DNA of 14,725 nucleotides from G039029935 sp039029935 (GTDB taxonomy: Bacteria > Chloroflexota > Anaerolineae > Caldilineales > Caldilineaceae), in the NCBI GenBank assembly GCA_039029935.1, contig JBCCFC010000178.1, positions 1-14,725 on the forward strand, in the 5' to 3' direction. The translations under genes and the position numbers were made by a program. This document shows positions 7,093 through 13,248 of this stretch, piece after piece (the first letter of the stretch is position 1; each line of letters opens with the position of its first letter). The notes beneath the pieces are model-generated. The model did not search any database. It was not told where the DNA came from and saw only the letters and a program-made list of their open reading frames with translations.

Positions 7093-7358
7093 GCTGAAAT
7101 CAAGAGCAGTTCACCGTGAAACTTTTCGATGGGAATGGTCGCTGCGGCCACCATTCCCTCATTCTGCCAACTCGCCTCGTCAAAACACCCATTCTCAAAA
7201 TATGCATAGGAGATGGGCTGACCTTGATAAGACCATGAAGATTGGGCGGCTCTTGCTTGGTTGGTGAAGCCAGACCACACGAGAGAGCTAGGGAGATAGG
7301 CAATCACACGTTTAATTTGAGGATAGATGGTCGCCAATAGCAGTGATAACTCGGCGCC
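7093..7358 (-). pseudogene. Fragment of an acyl-CoA thioesterase/BAAT C-terminal domain gene
   Basis: The frame reads GAELSLLLATIYPQIKRVIA, then YLPSSLVWSGF, SSWSYQGQPISYAYF and IPIEKFHGELLLIS. This matches the alpha/beta-hydrolase domain of the acyl-CoA thioester hydrolase / bile acid-CoA:amino acid N-acyltransferase family (typical S-x-GAELALLL, Y-P-IKAVIAYVPSS, SSWTY-G-PLPY, IPVEKI-GPVLLISG). The GAEL begins at the last base of the PhyH stop codon, so the family's nucleophile Ser just before it is missing. After about 90 residues the text changes to the GH32 fragment. Both ends are therefore cut and no active enzyme can result. The open frame from a TTG at 7337 to 6969 contains this piece plus a meaningless tail. 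Confidence 0.75.
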
Positions 7359-7726
7359 TACTGATTGCGGTCAGTTTCACTCAACAGAGGCTCATCCCCC
7401 CGCCGCTCACGATAGCCAGCCACAATAAGCCCTGACTTCCCAACATTAACACCCGTAATCTGGTCATTATGCGGGTTGCGGTAGCCGACGCGCACAAGTC
7501 GTCGAGGCGCTTTTGTTTGGTTGATATACGATCCGTGAATGGTGTAATACGAGAAGATCACCACATCGCCCCGTTTGGCTGGCACAGGTACGGTGTCCTC
7601 TAATTGATAGACATCCGTTGGTAAATGAGGTGCGGAAGGGGCATCTGCTGTCCCTGTGATGTGTGCCAATGGGCCTTGTTTGTGCGAGCCTGCCAAAAAT
7701 CGAATTTCACCATTTTCATGACAGGT

Positions 7727-7951
7727 ACTCTCGGTTCGCACATTTTAAAAGTCAAAAACAGAAATATTTGGATTGCATATTGATTTTCATAAAAATCTTT
7801 TTGACTTTTTAATAAAAGTCAGTTCTGCAACATTATATTGGAACATTTGAGTCGCTGCAAATAAATATTGATATAAAGTACATTCAGATAGAAATCTAAA
7901 TGAATTTATGCCAATTCTTGTTTTCGCTCATATGTTTCCACGAACCGAGAG
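7727..7951. mobile_element. MITE-like non-autonomous element, 225 bases
   Basis: The ends are an 11-base perfect inverted repeat: CTCTCGGTTCG at 7728-7738 and CGAACCGAGAG at 7941-7951. The element is flanked by the 4-base direct repeat AGGT (7723-7726 and 7952-7955). The extra A at 7727 is assigned to the element. By eye the core 7741-7920 is only about 24% G+C, against roughly half in the surrounding genes. There is no coding capacity, so transposition would need a transposase supplied from elsewhere. Several DDE insertion-sequence families make 4-base duplications, so the parent family cannot be named. It interrupts the PhyH gene and no second copy lies in the window. Confidence 0.85.
7747..7809. 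repeat. Internal hairpin of the MITE-like element
   Basis: AAAAGTCAAAAA (7747-7758) and TTTTTGACTTTT (7798-7809) are perfectly complementary over 12 bases, with a 39-base loop. A third AAAAGTC follows at 7814-7820. Such subterminal stems are common in MITEs and may form RNA structure or a transposase site. Confidence 0.65.
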
Positions 7952-8380
7952 AGGTGTCATCCAGATGGACCAATACATCGATATAGCGTTCGTCTTCATG
8001 CTTATAAAACGGATGATCCTGATGCATGGGGAAGGGATGGCCTGCCTGTGGTGGTTTGATGTGCATCACCGAATGATGGAGTTCGACATTGGGGCCGATG
8101 AGTTGGGCCAGACAATGTGCCAATTTTGCATTGGTGACGGCTCGCATCCAAGCGACAGAGTAGAGATGCAGATCGTGCATCGCGGTTAAGCGCGCTTTCT
8201 TCTCTGTCTCTGGGTCCATGTACGCCTGTCGCCAAGGGCCAGGCCAGCCAGGCACAGTAAAGGACCAATCTTGTACAAGCCTATCCAGTTCATCCGACAA
8301 AAAGTCGGCTTCCGCTGATGTAAATAGTGCTGGAATGCGCAGATAGCCATTTTCATGATAAAAGTCGATTTGAGATTGGG

Positions 8381-9361
8381 TTAACATTGGTGTTCCTCCA
8401 GAACGTAATTCGTGTTAAAAACGAGATCGATATAACGCTCTTTCAATACCTCAGTATTCAGTGAGTCCGTAATGGTCAAGTAATCGGCAGAAGTGGTGTC
8501 TGTCTTCTCCGCATTCATCCGTTCCCAAGGATGCACCACCATCATGCCACGCGTATGTGTTCCCGCCAATTCAACGGTGAGTTCATCAAGTTTGATACAC
8601 GAGATTGGTTCCCGTTCCCCAGCAGCCCAGAACACGGGGATCACATCGTAGCACATTGGGCCAGGCTTATAGTCGACACCCGCGTTCCACCACAGGTCTG
8701 TCGCCTCACGAAGTGCCTGAAGGAAGGGCGATGGTGAGTCATGGGTCAGTGCTGCGACTTCGGCCATTGTGAACGTCAAGTGTCGGCATACACTCCATGT
8801 CGCAAGAAAGATAGGGACCCCGCTGTGCAGGATCAAATCAGCCGCTTCGGGGTCGTGCAGGACATTGGACTCATTGTGCAGTAGGTGGACTTCACCCCCC
8901 ATCAAAGCAACAGCGTCGATCATGGATTTCTGCTGCTCATCAGCCAACCTCAGAACCTCTGCAATGTTGGTCCAAGGTCCGGTCCCGATCAGTGTGATTG
9001 GCGTCTCTGTTTGGCGCAGTGCTTCCAGTATGAAGGCAACCGCATCGCCATAGGCTTGACCATGCTCAGGATCGTCGGTTGTCACCAGCTCAAGATGTGT
9101 CAAGTACTGTTTGTAGGTGGTCTCATCCATGCCACGCTGTACAAACGCTTTGGGGATACGGATACCAGCATAGACAGGTACATCCGGTCGCTCTGCCAAC
9201 CGCAACATTTTTGCGATGACTCGGGCACGAGCCTGCGTGTCAGCGGAGACGGTTGTGACGCCAAGTAAGTTCAGATTTGGATGCTTGAGGATCAGGACCA
9301 ATGCATAGAGATCATCTATATCGCCACCCGCATCTGTATCAAAAATCACGTTTGTTCTCAT
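8381..9361 (-). CDS. Inosine/uridine-preferring nucleoside hydrolase-family protein
   Basis: The 326-residue protein has the usual length for nucleoside hydrolases, which cut the N-glycosidic bond of nucleosides to free ribose and base. The calcium-binding N-terminal motif appears as DTDAGGDIDD (residues 8-17), a variant with extra spacing that is common in distant members. GTGPWTNIA (127-135), MGGEV (154-158) and ESNVLHDPEAA (164-174, with Asn166 and Asp170) follow. The late Asp ligand is probably Asp239 in CYDVIPV, where classic enzymes have His-Asp; here it is Tyr238-Asp239. A substrate other than an ordinary nucleoside, such as another N- or O-riboside, is therefore possible. The ATG has GGAG 6 bases upstream. 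The gene overlaps the preceding 38-codon ORF by 23 bases and the PhyH start by 7, so it belongs to the same operon. Confidence 0.85.
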   Translation of the reverse strand: MRTNVIFDTDAGGDIDDLYALVLILKHPNLNLLGVTTVSADTQARARVIAKMLRLAERPDVPVYAGIRIPKAFVQRGMDETTYKQYLTHLELVTTDDPEHGQAYGDAVAFILEALRQTETPITLIGTGPWTNIAEVLRLADEQQKSMIDAVALMGGEVHLLHNESNVLHDPEAADLILHSGVPIFLATWSVCRHLTFTMAEVAALTHDSPSPFLQALREATDLWWNAGVDYKPGPMCYDVIPVFWAAGEREPISCIKLDELTVELAGTHTRGMMVVHPWERMNAEKTDTTSADYLTITDSLNTEVLKERYIDLVFNTNYVLEEHQC

Positions 9362-9455
9362 CTTTTCTCCAGTGCCGAATATAGCCTTTCTCCACCCAGT
9401 CGTGTCTCATTTCGTCGGTCAAGCGTCGTACAGTAGCCTCAGTTGCGAGGTTCAT
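9339..9455 (-). CDS. Small ORF, 38 residues, overlapping the nucleoside hydrolase start
   Basis: The ATG at 9453-9455 has a strong ribosome binding site (GGGAGG, 9462-9467) 6 bases upstream. The peptide begins MNLATEATVRRLTDEMRHDW and continues VEKGYIRHWRKDENKRDF. It ends 23 bases inside the nucleoside hydrolase gene, and its last residues read through that gene's ribosome binding site. It may be a coupling peptide that delivers ribosomes to the hydrolase. Alternatively it may be the front of a lost gene: LTDEM-x-x-x-W-x-x-KGYI faintly resembles the first helix of PhyH-type proteins. I do not recognise it as a known family. Confidence 0.4.
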   Translation of the reverse strand: MNLATEATVRRLTDEMRHDWVEKGYIRHWRKDENKRDF

Positions 9456-9470
9456 TGATTTCCTCCCTAA

Positions 9471-9836
9471 CTACAATATAGACCACGTATCATCGGCTAA
9501 ATCTTGGATCATCTTCTCATCTTCCGGCACAATCTGTTCAATTTTATCCATCTCGGTCCACGAACCCCCTTCTGCCCGAAAACGACCTCTTGCCTCCCTA
9601 ATCTTATCATCGATAGCAATCAGGTATTCGTACCATTGTTCCCAAGACTCAGAGTCATCACCATCCCACTCGGCCAGCGGATAATAGCGTTTCTCGCGTG
9701 TATCCAGCAGATATAGTCGCTCTTTTTTCATCTGTCTATCTCCAAAGATGACACAATACGGTGTTCCTCGAAGACCTTTATAATCAAACTCAGCGGTCGT
9801 TTTCGCTATCACGTCCCCGCTAATCAACTGTGCCAT
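9471..9836 (-). CDS. Unrecognised acidic 121-residue protein in the catabolic operon
   Basis: I do not recognise this protein. It is complete, with AAGGAGG 5 bases before the ATG. The gaps to its neighbours are short: 16 bases after the isomerase stop and 15 before the 38-codon ORF. An N-terminal strand-rich part (about 1-55: KTTAEFDYKGL, GTPYCVIFGD, KERLYLLD, RYYPL) is followed by an acidic helical part (WDGDDSESWEQWYEYLIAID, later EMDKIEQIVPEDEKMIQDL). There is no signal peptide, membrane segment or Cys cluster. Position suggests a job linked to the isomerase or the nucleoside hydrolase, for example a small binding or accessory protein, but nothing in the sequence proves it. Confidence 0.75.
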   Translation of the reverse strand: MAQLISGDVIAKTTAEFDYKGLRGTPYCVIFGDRQMKKERLYLLDTREKRYYPLAEWDGDDSESWEQWYEYLIAIDDKIREARGRFRAEGGSWTEMDKIEQIVPEDEKMIQDLADDTWSIL

Positions 9837-9852
9837 AGTTTCCTCCTTATCC

Positions 9853-11253
9853 TTATATCCTCACAATCTGAAATCCCAGAGCATCAGCAAACGCCTCCAA
9901 TCCCAAACTATGGTCGCCTACACCAAGCGCAATATGATGCGATGGCCCTTGCTGACACCACGCATCCATAAATTCATGCATGGGGCGTTCAATCTTGACA
10001 CGCGCATTAGGATTGCCAATGTTGAGAATCGTGCCGTCGATGATTTCACCAACCGAGTAGATAAGCTTGAAGGTATCACCCGCGTTGATTTGAGTGAGAT
10101 TGAGCAGCGTCACCGGGCCTTGCTGCATGTCAAAATCAATCCCCAGCCCATGCCCCGACTTGCCATGATGGGTGTCAAGATGCATGAGGCGTGGACGACC
10201 CTGAGCCATGCTGATGTTGCTGGGACCGTCATGCCCCATCAGGAACGAGTTCTCATCCAAGTCCATGGCAAAAAATTCAACAAACATGCCACCGCCCCCC
10301 AGCAAATCGAGAATCTTCATCGCCATCGCGGTTTTGACATCTCCCTCCGTCACACCCGGACGACCCATTGCCGCCAAGCGAGAGACAGCCAAGCCCGACT
10401 GCGCCCGCAGTTGGGTGATCATCTCTTTCTCGCCCCACCAAAAGTAACCAAACGCATAGATGTCATGCTTCTTGAGTATCTCTTCATAGGCCACCGCAAT
10501 CTGGGCGGATGAGCGCATATGTTCATTGGTCACGCTGTCGTCAATGTCATAGGTGTTGCGCAGTTCGGTGTACATCTCCTCAAGCTGGTCTACGGTGACA
10601 CGGTGATACGCCTCCTCGATTTCCTCAATTTCAGGTCGAGCGAGCATCTGTCCAGTAGCGCGCAACAGCTTGGACTCATCAATGGGCATATCGGTCATAC
10701 CGGGATAGACATGGCCGATTAACCCAACCTTCATGGTGCGAAAGAAGCGCGCCGCCGCTGCGCCTGCAAAATCCGCCGCAAGCTCCTGTTGCAGACGGGC
10801 TTCATCAAACGAGCCAGTCCGCACTTTGAACGGTTTGCCCACATTGACCAATGCCCCCGCCAGTTCAGGAATACAACAGACCGCTTCATGGTGGAGATAA
10901 TCGGTGGTATCCGCCGTTGCATACTCATAGCTACGGTCTTCGTGTGCATTGAGCAGGCGAATCGGCACATCAAGATTCTGAATGGCGGGTAGCATATCCA
11001 TACTCGGTGTATAGCCAAAGGGGAAGACGACGACCATATCCACCTGTTCCCGCTGAAATAACGCACCCGCCGCACGAGCCTTTTCGGGTGTATCGACCAA
11101 TTCCGGTGCAATGATATCGGCGTGCGGGTCAAGCATGGCACGCAACTTGCCATACATGCGCAGCCCCATCTCCTTCAAGCGTGGATATTGGTCCCAATAA
11201 TAGTGATGACCCGCTGGTAGGAGGCCGATTTTGGCGCGTATTTTGGTGTTCAA
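9853..11253 (-). CDS. L-arabinose/L-fucose isomerase-family sugar isomerase
   Basis: The 466-residue protein belongs to the arabinose/fucose isomerase superfamily, which converts aldoses to ketoses with a divalent metal. The start KIGLLPAGHHYYWDQYP and the KVGLIGHVYPGMTDM strand (175-189) fit the fold. All four residues equivalent to the E. coli AraA metal/catalytic set (Glu306, Glu333, His350, His450) can be placed: Glu303 in VTEGDVKTA, Glu326 in FVEFFAMD, His341 in FLMGHDG, and His440 in PSHHIALG. The start is TTG, supported by GAGGAG (11261-11266) 7 bases upstream and by the absence of a nearby ATG. It is followed after 16 bases by the unknown 121-residue gene. It is too far from araA to name the sugar, so no symbol is given. 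Confidence 0.87.
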   Translation of the reverse strand: MNTKIRAKIGLLPAGHHYYWDQYPRLKEMGLRMYGKLRAMLDPHADIIAPELVDTPEKARAAGALFQREQVDMVVVFPFGYTPSMDMLPAIQNLDVPIRLLNAHEDRSYEYATADTTDYLHHEAVCCIPELAGALVNVGKPFKVRTGSFDEARLQQELAADFAGAAAARFFRTMKVGLIGHVYPGMTDMPIDESKLLRATGQMLARPEIEEIEEAYHRVTVDQLEEMYTELRNTYDIDDSVTNEHMRSSAQIAVAYEEILKKHDIYAFGYFWWGEKEMITQLRAQSGLAVSRLAAMGRPGVTEGDVKTAMAMKILDLLGGGGMFVEFFAMDLDENSFLMGHDGPSNISMAQGRPRLMHLDTHHGKSGHGLGIDFDMQQGPVTLLNLTQINAGDTFKLIYSVGEIIDGTILNIGNPNARVKIERPMHEFMDAWCQQGPSHHIALGVGDHSLGLEAFADALGFQIVRI

Positions 11254-11260
11254 TGTGTGA

Positions 11261-11266
11261 CTCCTC
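11261..11266 (-). promoter_or_regulatory. Ribosome binding site deciding the TTG start of the isomerase
   Basis: GAGGAG lies 7 bases before TTG (11253-11251). The leader between 11254 and 11350 contains an A-run just before this site and no clear promoter. Confidence 0.65.
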
Positions 11267-11350
11267 TTTTTTTTGTTATGAATCGTCGAAAGTTACTCGT
11301 TGTGGATAGCTTGTACATTACTAGGAAAATATCAAAGCCATACGTTCCCT

Positions 11351-12484
11351 TTATACAAGCAAAACGGGCTTAACACACTTGCCTTCATGCATTTCATCCA
11401 CAGCGCGATTGATTTCTTCAAATGCATAAAAGGTCACTAATTTGTCAAATGGAAACTGACCCGCACGATACAATGCAATCAGACGTGGGATAAAAATATC
11501 AGGGATACTATCCCCCTGTACAATGCCTATCATTGTACGCCCAAAGAGTAGAGTGCTGGTCGAGAGCGTGATTTCTGTGCCTGCACCGCCGACATGCCCA
11601 TAGCTGCCACGAATGCGCAGACAATCGACCGCCTGTCGCACAACTGATGGTACATTGGTGGTGTCCAGCGAATAGTGTGCGCCTTTGCCACCACAGATAT
11701 CCTTCACAGTGGCAACCAAATCAGACGTTGTCGTTGGGTTGAGCGTGTGTGTTGCCCCCAATTCCACCGCCAAGGCCAGCCGCTTTTCGTTGAGGTCAAT
11801 GGCGATGATCATCGATGCGCCTGCGATCACACCCGCCATGACGGCACTCAGCCCAACCGAGCCTGTGCCAAAGACCGCAAGTGTACTGCCTGCCTCCACT
11901 TGCAACGCATTGAGAACCGCCCCGGCCCCTGTTTGGATACCACAACCAAGCGGGCCGAGTAGTGCCAGTGTGTTCAGGTCAGGGCCATCACCAAGCACGT
12001 CACCAAGCACATCATCTGGTACTTTGACCACATTCCGTTCGGTGGTGATGGCATGGGTGGCAAAGCTCGATTGCCCAAAGAAGTAACCACTGACCTTGGC
12101 TCCATCTTGGCTGAGAGGTGAAGAGCCGTCTTCGGGGCGTTCACAGCTAAAAGAGAGCGGTCCCACATCATCACAGGTAGAGGGGTGACCACTTTGGCAG
12201 TTGTCGCAATGCCCACATGAATTGAAGGAGAGTACGACCGCATCACCTGGCTTGACTTTGGTGACGTTGGCACCGACTGCCGTGACAATGCCTGCTCCTT
12301 CATGCCCCAGCACCACAGGCAATGGCATCGGACGATACCCCTCGGCCATCTTGACATCGGTGTGGCAGATGCCTACGCCAACGATTTGAACTTGGACTTC
12401 GTTGGTGCGTGGTGATTCGAGTTGGATGGTTTCGATTTGGAAGGGGGTTGAGGTTTCTCGTAGTAGTGCGGCTTGTATGTCCAT
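11351..12484 (-). CDS. Zinc-dependent alcohol dehydrogenase (aryl-alcohol type)
   Basis: This is a medium-chain dehydrogenase of 377 residues, close to benzyl/aryl-alcohol dehydrogenases in its motifs. Catalytic zinc ligands are Cys40 and His61 (GICHTD, GHEGAG) plus Cys181 (LLGPLGCGIQTGAGAVLN). The structural zinc site is Cys90, Cys93, Cys96 and Cys104. The NAD-binding Rossmann loop is FGTGSVG (205-211), with Asp at IAIDLNEKR that favours NAD over NADP. FFGQSSFATHA (135-145) and ERNVVKV are typical of the aryl-alcohol group. A 12-base tandem duplication creates VLGDVLGDG at about 159-167, lengthening a surface loop. The ATG has AAAGGAT 7 bases upstream. It heads the operon, with the isomerase 97 bases downstream. 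The substrate could be an aromatic alcohol, formaldehyde-glutathione or a sugar alcohol. Confidence 0.92.
   Translation of the reverse strand: MDIQAALLRETSTPFQIETIQLESPRTNEVQVQIVGVGICHTDVKMAEGYRPMPLPVVLGHEGAGIVTAVGANVTKVKPGDAVVLSFNSCGHCDNCQSGHPSTCDDVGPLSFSCERPEDGSSPLSQDGAKVSGYFFGQSSFATHAITTERNVVKVPDDVLGDVLGDGPDLNTLALLGPLGCGIQTGAGAVLNALQVEAGSTLAVFGTGSVGLSAVMAGVIAGASMIIAIDLNEKRLALAVELGATHTLNPTTTSDLVATVKDICGGKGAHYSLDTTNVPSVVRQAVDCLRIRGSYGHVGGAGTEITLSTSTLLFGRTMIGIVQGDSIPDIFIPRLIALYRAGQFPFDKLVTFYAFEEINRAVDEMHEGKCVKPVLLV
11988..12011. repeat. 12-base tandem duplication inside the alcohol dehydrogenase gene
   Basis: TCACCAAGCACG is followed directly by TCACCAAGCACA. It adds four residues in frame (VLGD twice), consistent with replication slippage. 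Confidence 0.8.
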
Positions 12485-12563
12485 GCTTACGATCCTTTTG
12501 ACGACAATGAGTGGTTAGTCAATTAGTAGACGACTATTTTGGCGTGTTTGATGGTGTAGTCAG

Positions 12564-12986
12564 TCAACTTGCCTTCCAGTTGACAATTTTTAAATCATAT
12601 CCAACAGATTGAATACGTTGATAGTGACGTTCATTTCCTGTTGCTAAAATCAAGCTGTGTTCAATGGCAATAGCAGCAATCATAGGATCGGCCAGACCAA
12701 TCGGCTGACCTTTACGTTCCAAATCAGCAGCAATACGTCCTGCAAGGGTTGCACTGGTCTCCGTCAAAGAGATAATTTCATGTGTTTCGATATTCTCTAA
12801 AAAACGTTCAATTGCATCCTCTCGACGAACTTTATGTAGACCTTTCACAATTTCCATCACCGTAATCGTAGAAATTGTGTACATCTTATATTGTTGAAGA
12901 TACTGTTGTGACGTATCCACAACTTGAGCATGTTTCTTCTTGAGAATTTCAGAGAAGATATCTGTGTCCAGTAACGTTTGCTTCAT
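12564..12986 (-). CDS. vapC: PIN-domain ribonuclease toxin (VapC family)
   Basis: The 140-residue PIN-domain protein is the usual VapC length. VapC toxins cut tRNA or rRNA using a Mg-binding acidic cluster. The acidic residues are Asp7 (TLLDTDIF), Glu45 (VMEIVKG), Asp100 (GLADPMIAA), and the late TGNERHY segment (117-122). The family's usual LLDTN has Asp instead of Asn at residue 9, which is a frequent variant. The ATG overlaps the antitoxin stop by 4 bases (ATGA), the classic coupled arrangement. It lies in an AT-richer segment than the catabolic genes beyond 12564. Downstream, 77 bases separate it from the alcohol dehydrogenase start, so the two are probably independent units. Confidence 0.9.
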   Translation of the reverse strand: MKQTLLDTDIFSEILKKKHAQVVDTSQQYLQQYKMYTISTITVMEIVKGLHKVRREDAIERFLENIETHEIISLTETSATLAGRIAADLERKGQPIGLADPMIAAIAIEHSLILATGNERHYQRIQSVGYDLKIVNWKAS

Positions 12987-13237
12987 ATAATATCCCGCGA
13001 CATCCGTGTTGCTCTTGCTTGCATTGCTTCTTCGGTAATTTGATCGATCAGTTCTGGCTCATCGGAGAATAATCCATCTAAACCACTGTTGATTGGCTGT
13101 TGTTTGCTTGTTGGCGTTGGATTGAGCTGTAAAAATAACCGATTTAACATATCTAACAGACTTTGTGTCATGCTTCCATGATTGAGTGTATATTCGATCT
13201 TGATGCTTTGTGGTACATAAATTGTGATACTACCCAT
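12983..13237 (-). CDS. vapB: VapB-type antitoxin
   Basis: This is an 84-residue partner of the PIN toxin. The N-terminal part MGSITIYVPQSIKIEYTL is strand-like and probably dimerises or binds DNA. The C-terminal part GLFSDEPELIDQITEEAMQA (55-74) is a typical toxin-wrapping tail of VapB-like antitoxins from cyanobacteria and related phyla, with Asp-Glu-Pro-Glu-Leu-Ile-Asp conserved. AGGAGG lies 5-6 bases before the ATG and falls in the 11-base gap after the ABC-type ATPase stop, so it is translated from the same transcript. As in other VapBC pairs, the complex is expected to repress its own promoter, but none is visible immediately upstream. Transcription may come from the ATPase operon. Confidence 0.8.
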   Translation of the reverse strand: MGSITIYVPQSIKIEYTLNHGSMTQSLLDMLNRLFLQLNPTPTSKQQPINSGLDGLFSDEPELIDQITEEAMQARATRMSRDII

Positions 13238-13248
13238 TTAACCCTCCT

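Larger units (their letters stand above)
7358..8387 (-). pseudogene. Phytanoyl-CoA dioxygenase family gene split by a MITE-like element
   Basis: The N-terminal part (8387 to 7952) ends ...VLVHLDDT. The C-terminal part (7726 to 7358) begins T-CHENGEIRFLAGSHKQ. Removing 7727-7951 and one copy of the 4-base duplication gives an intact 266-residue PhyH protein. Its iron ligands are His122 and Asp124 (PMHQDHPF) and His208 (YYTIHGSYINQT), with Arg219/Arg220 for 2-oxoglutarate. As it stands, translation from 8387 stops inside the insertion (stop at 7896-7898) after 163 residues. The second half has only a weak GTG supplied by the element, so activity is surely lost. The ATG has GGAGG 7 bases upstream and overlaps the nucleoside hydrolase stop, so it was the last gene of that operon. 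The decay looks recent because no other damage is seen. Confidence 0.9.

Noticed and set aside
6969..7130. Tail of the BAAT-type frame after LLLIS as coding sequence
   Set aside because: The GH32 similarity in another frame covers the same bases, so this frame is meaningless here.
7358..7741. Second half of the split PhyH gene as an independent gene
   Set aside because: Its GTG start lies inside the inserted element, there is no ribosome binding site, and it lacks the first two metal ligands.
9910..10512. 200-codon plus-strand frame antisense to the isomerase
   Set aside because: Long because of the codon use of the real gene opposite. The minus-strand frame carries all the isomerase motifs.
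11254..11350. Promoter before the isomerase (TTGATA near 11335)
   Set aside because: No matching -10 hexamer at 16-18 bases; the gap could simply be internal to the operon.
11309..11360. GCTTGTA and TACAAGC inverted repeat as a terminator after the alcohol dehydrogenase
   Set aside because: Only 7 pairs with a 38-base loop and overlapping the stop codon; no T-run.
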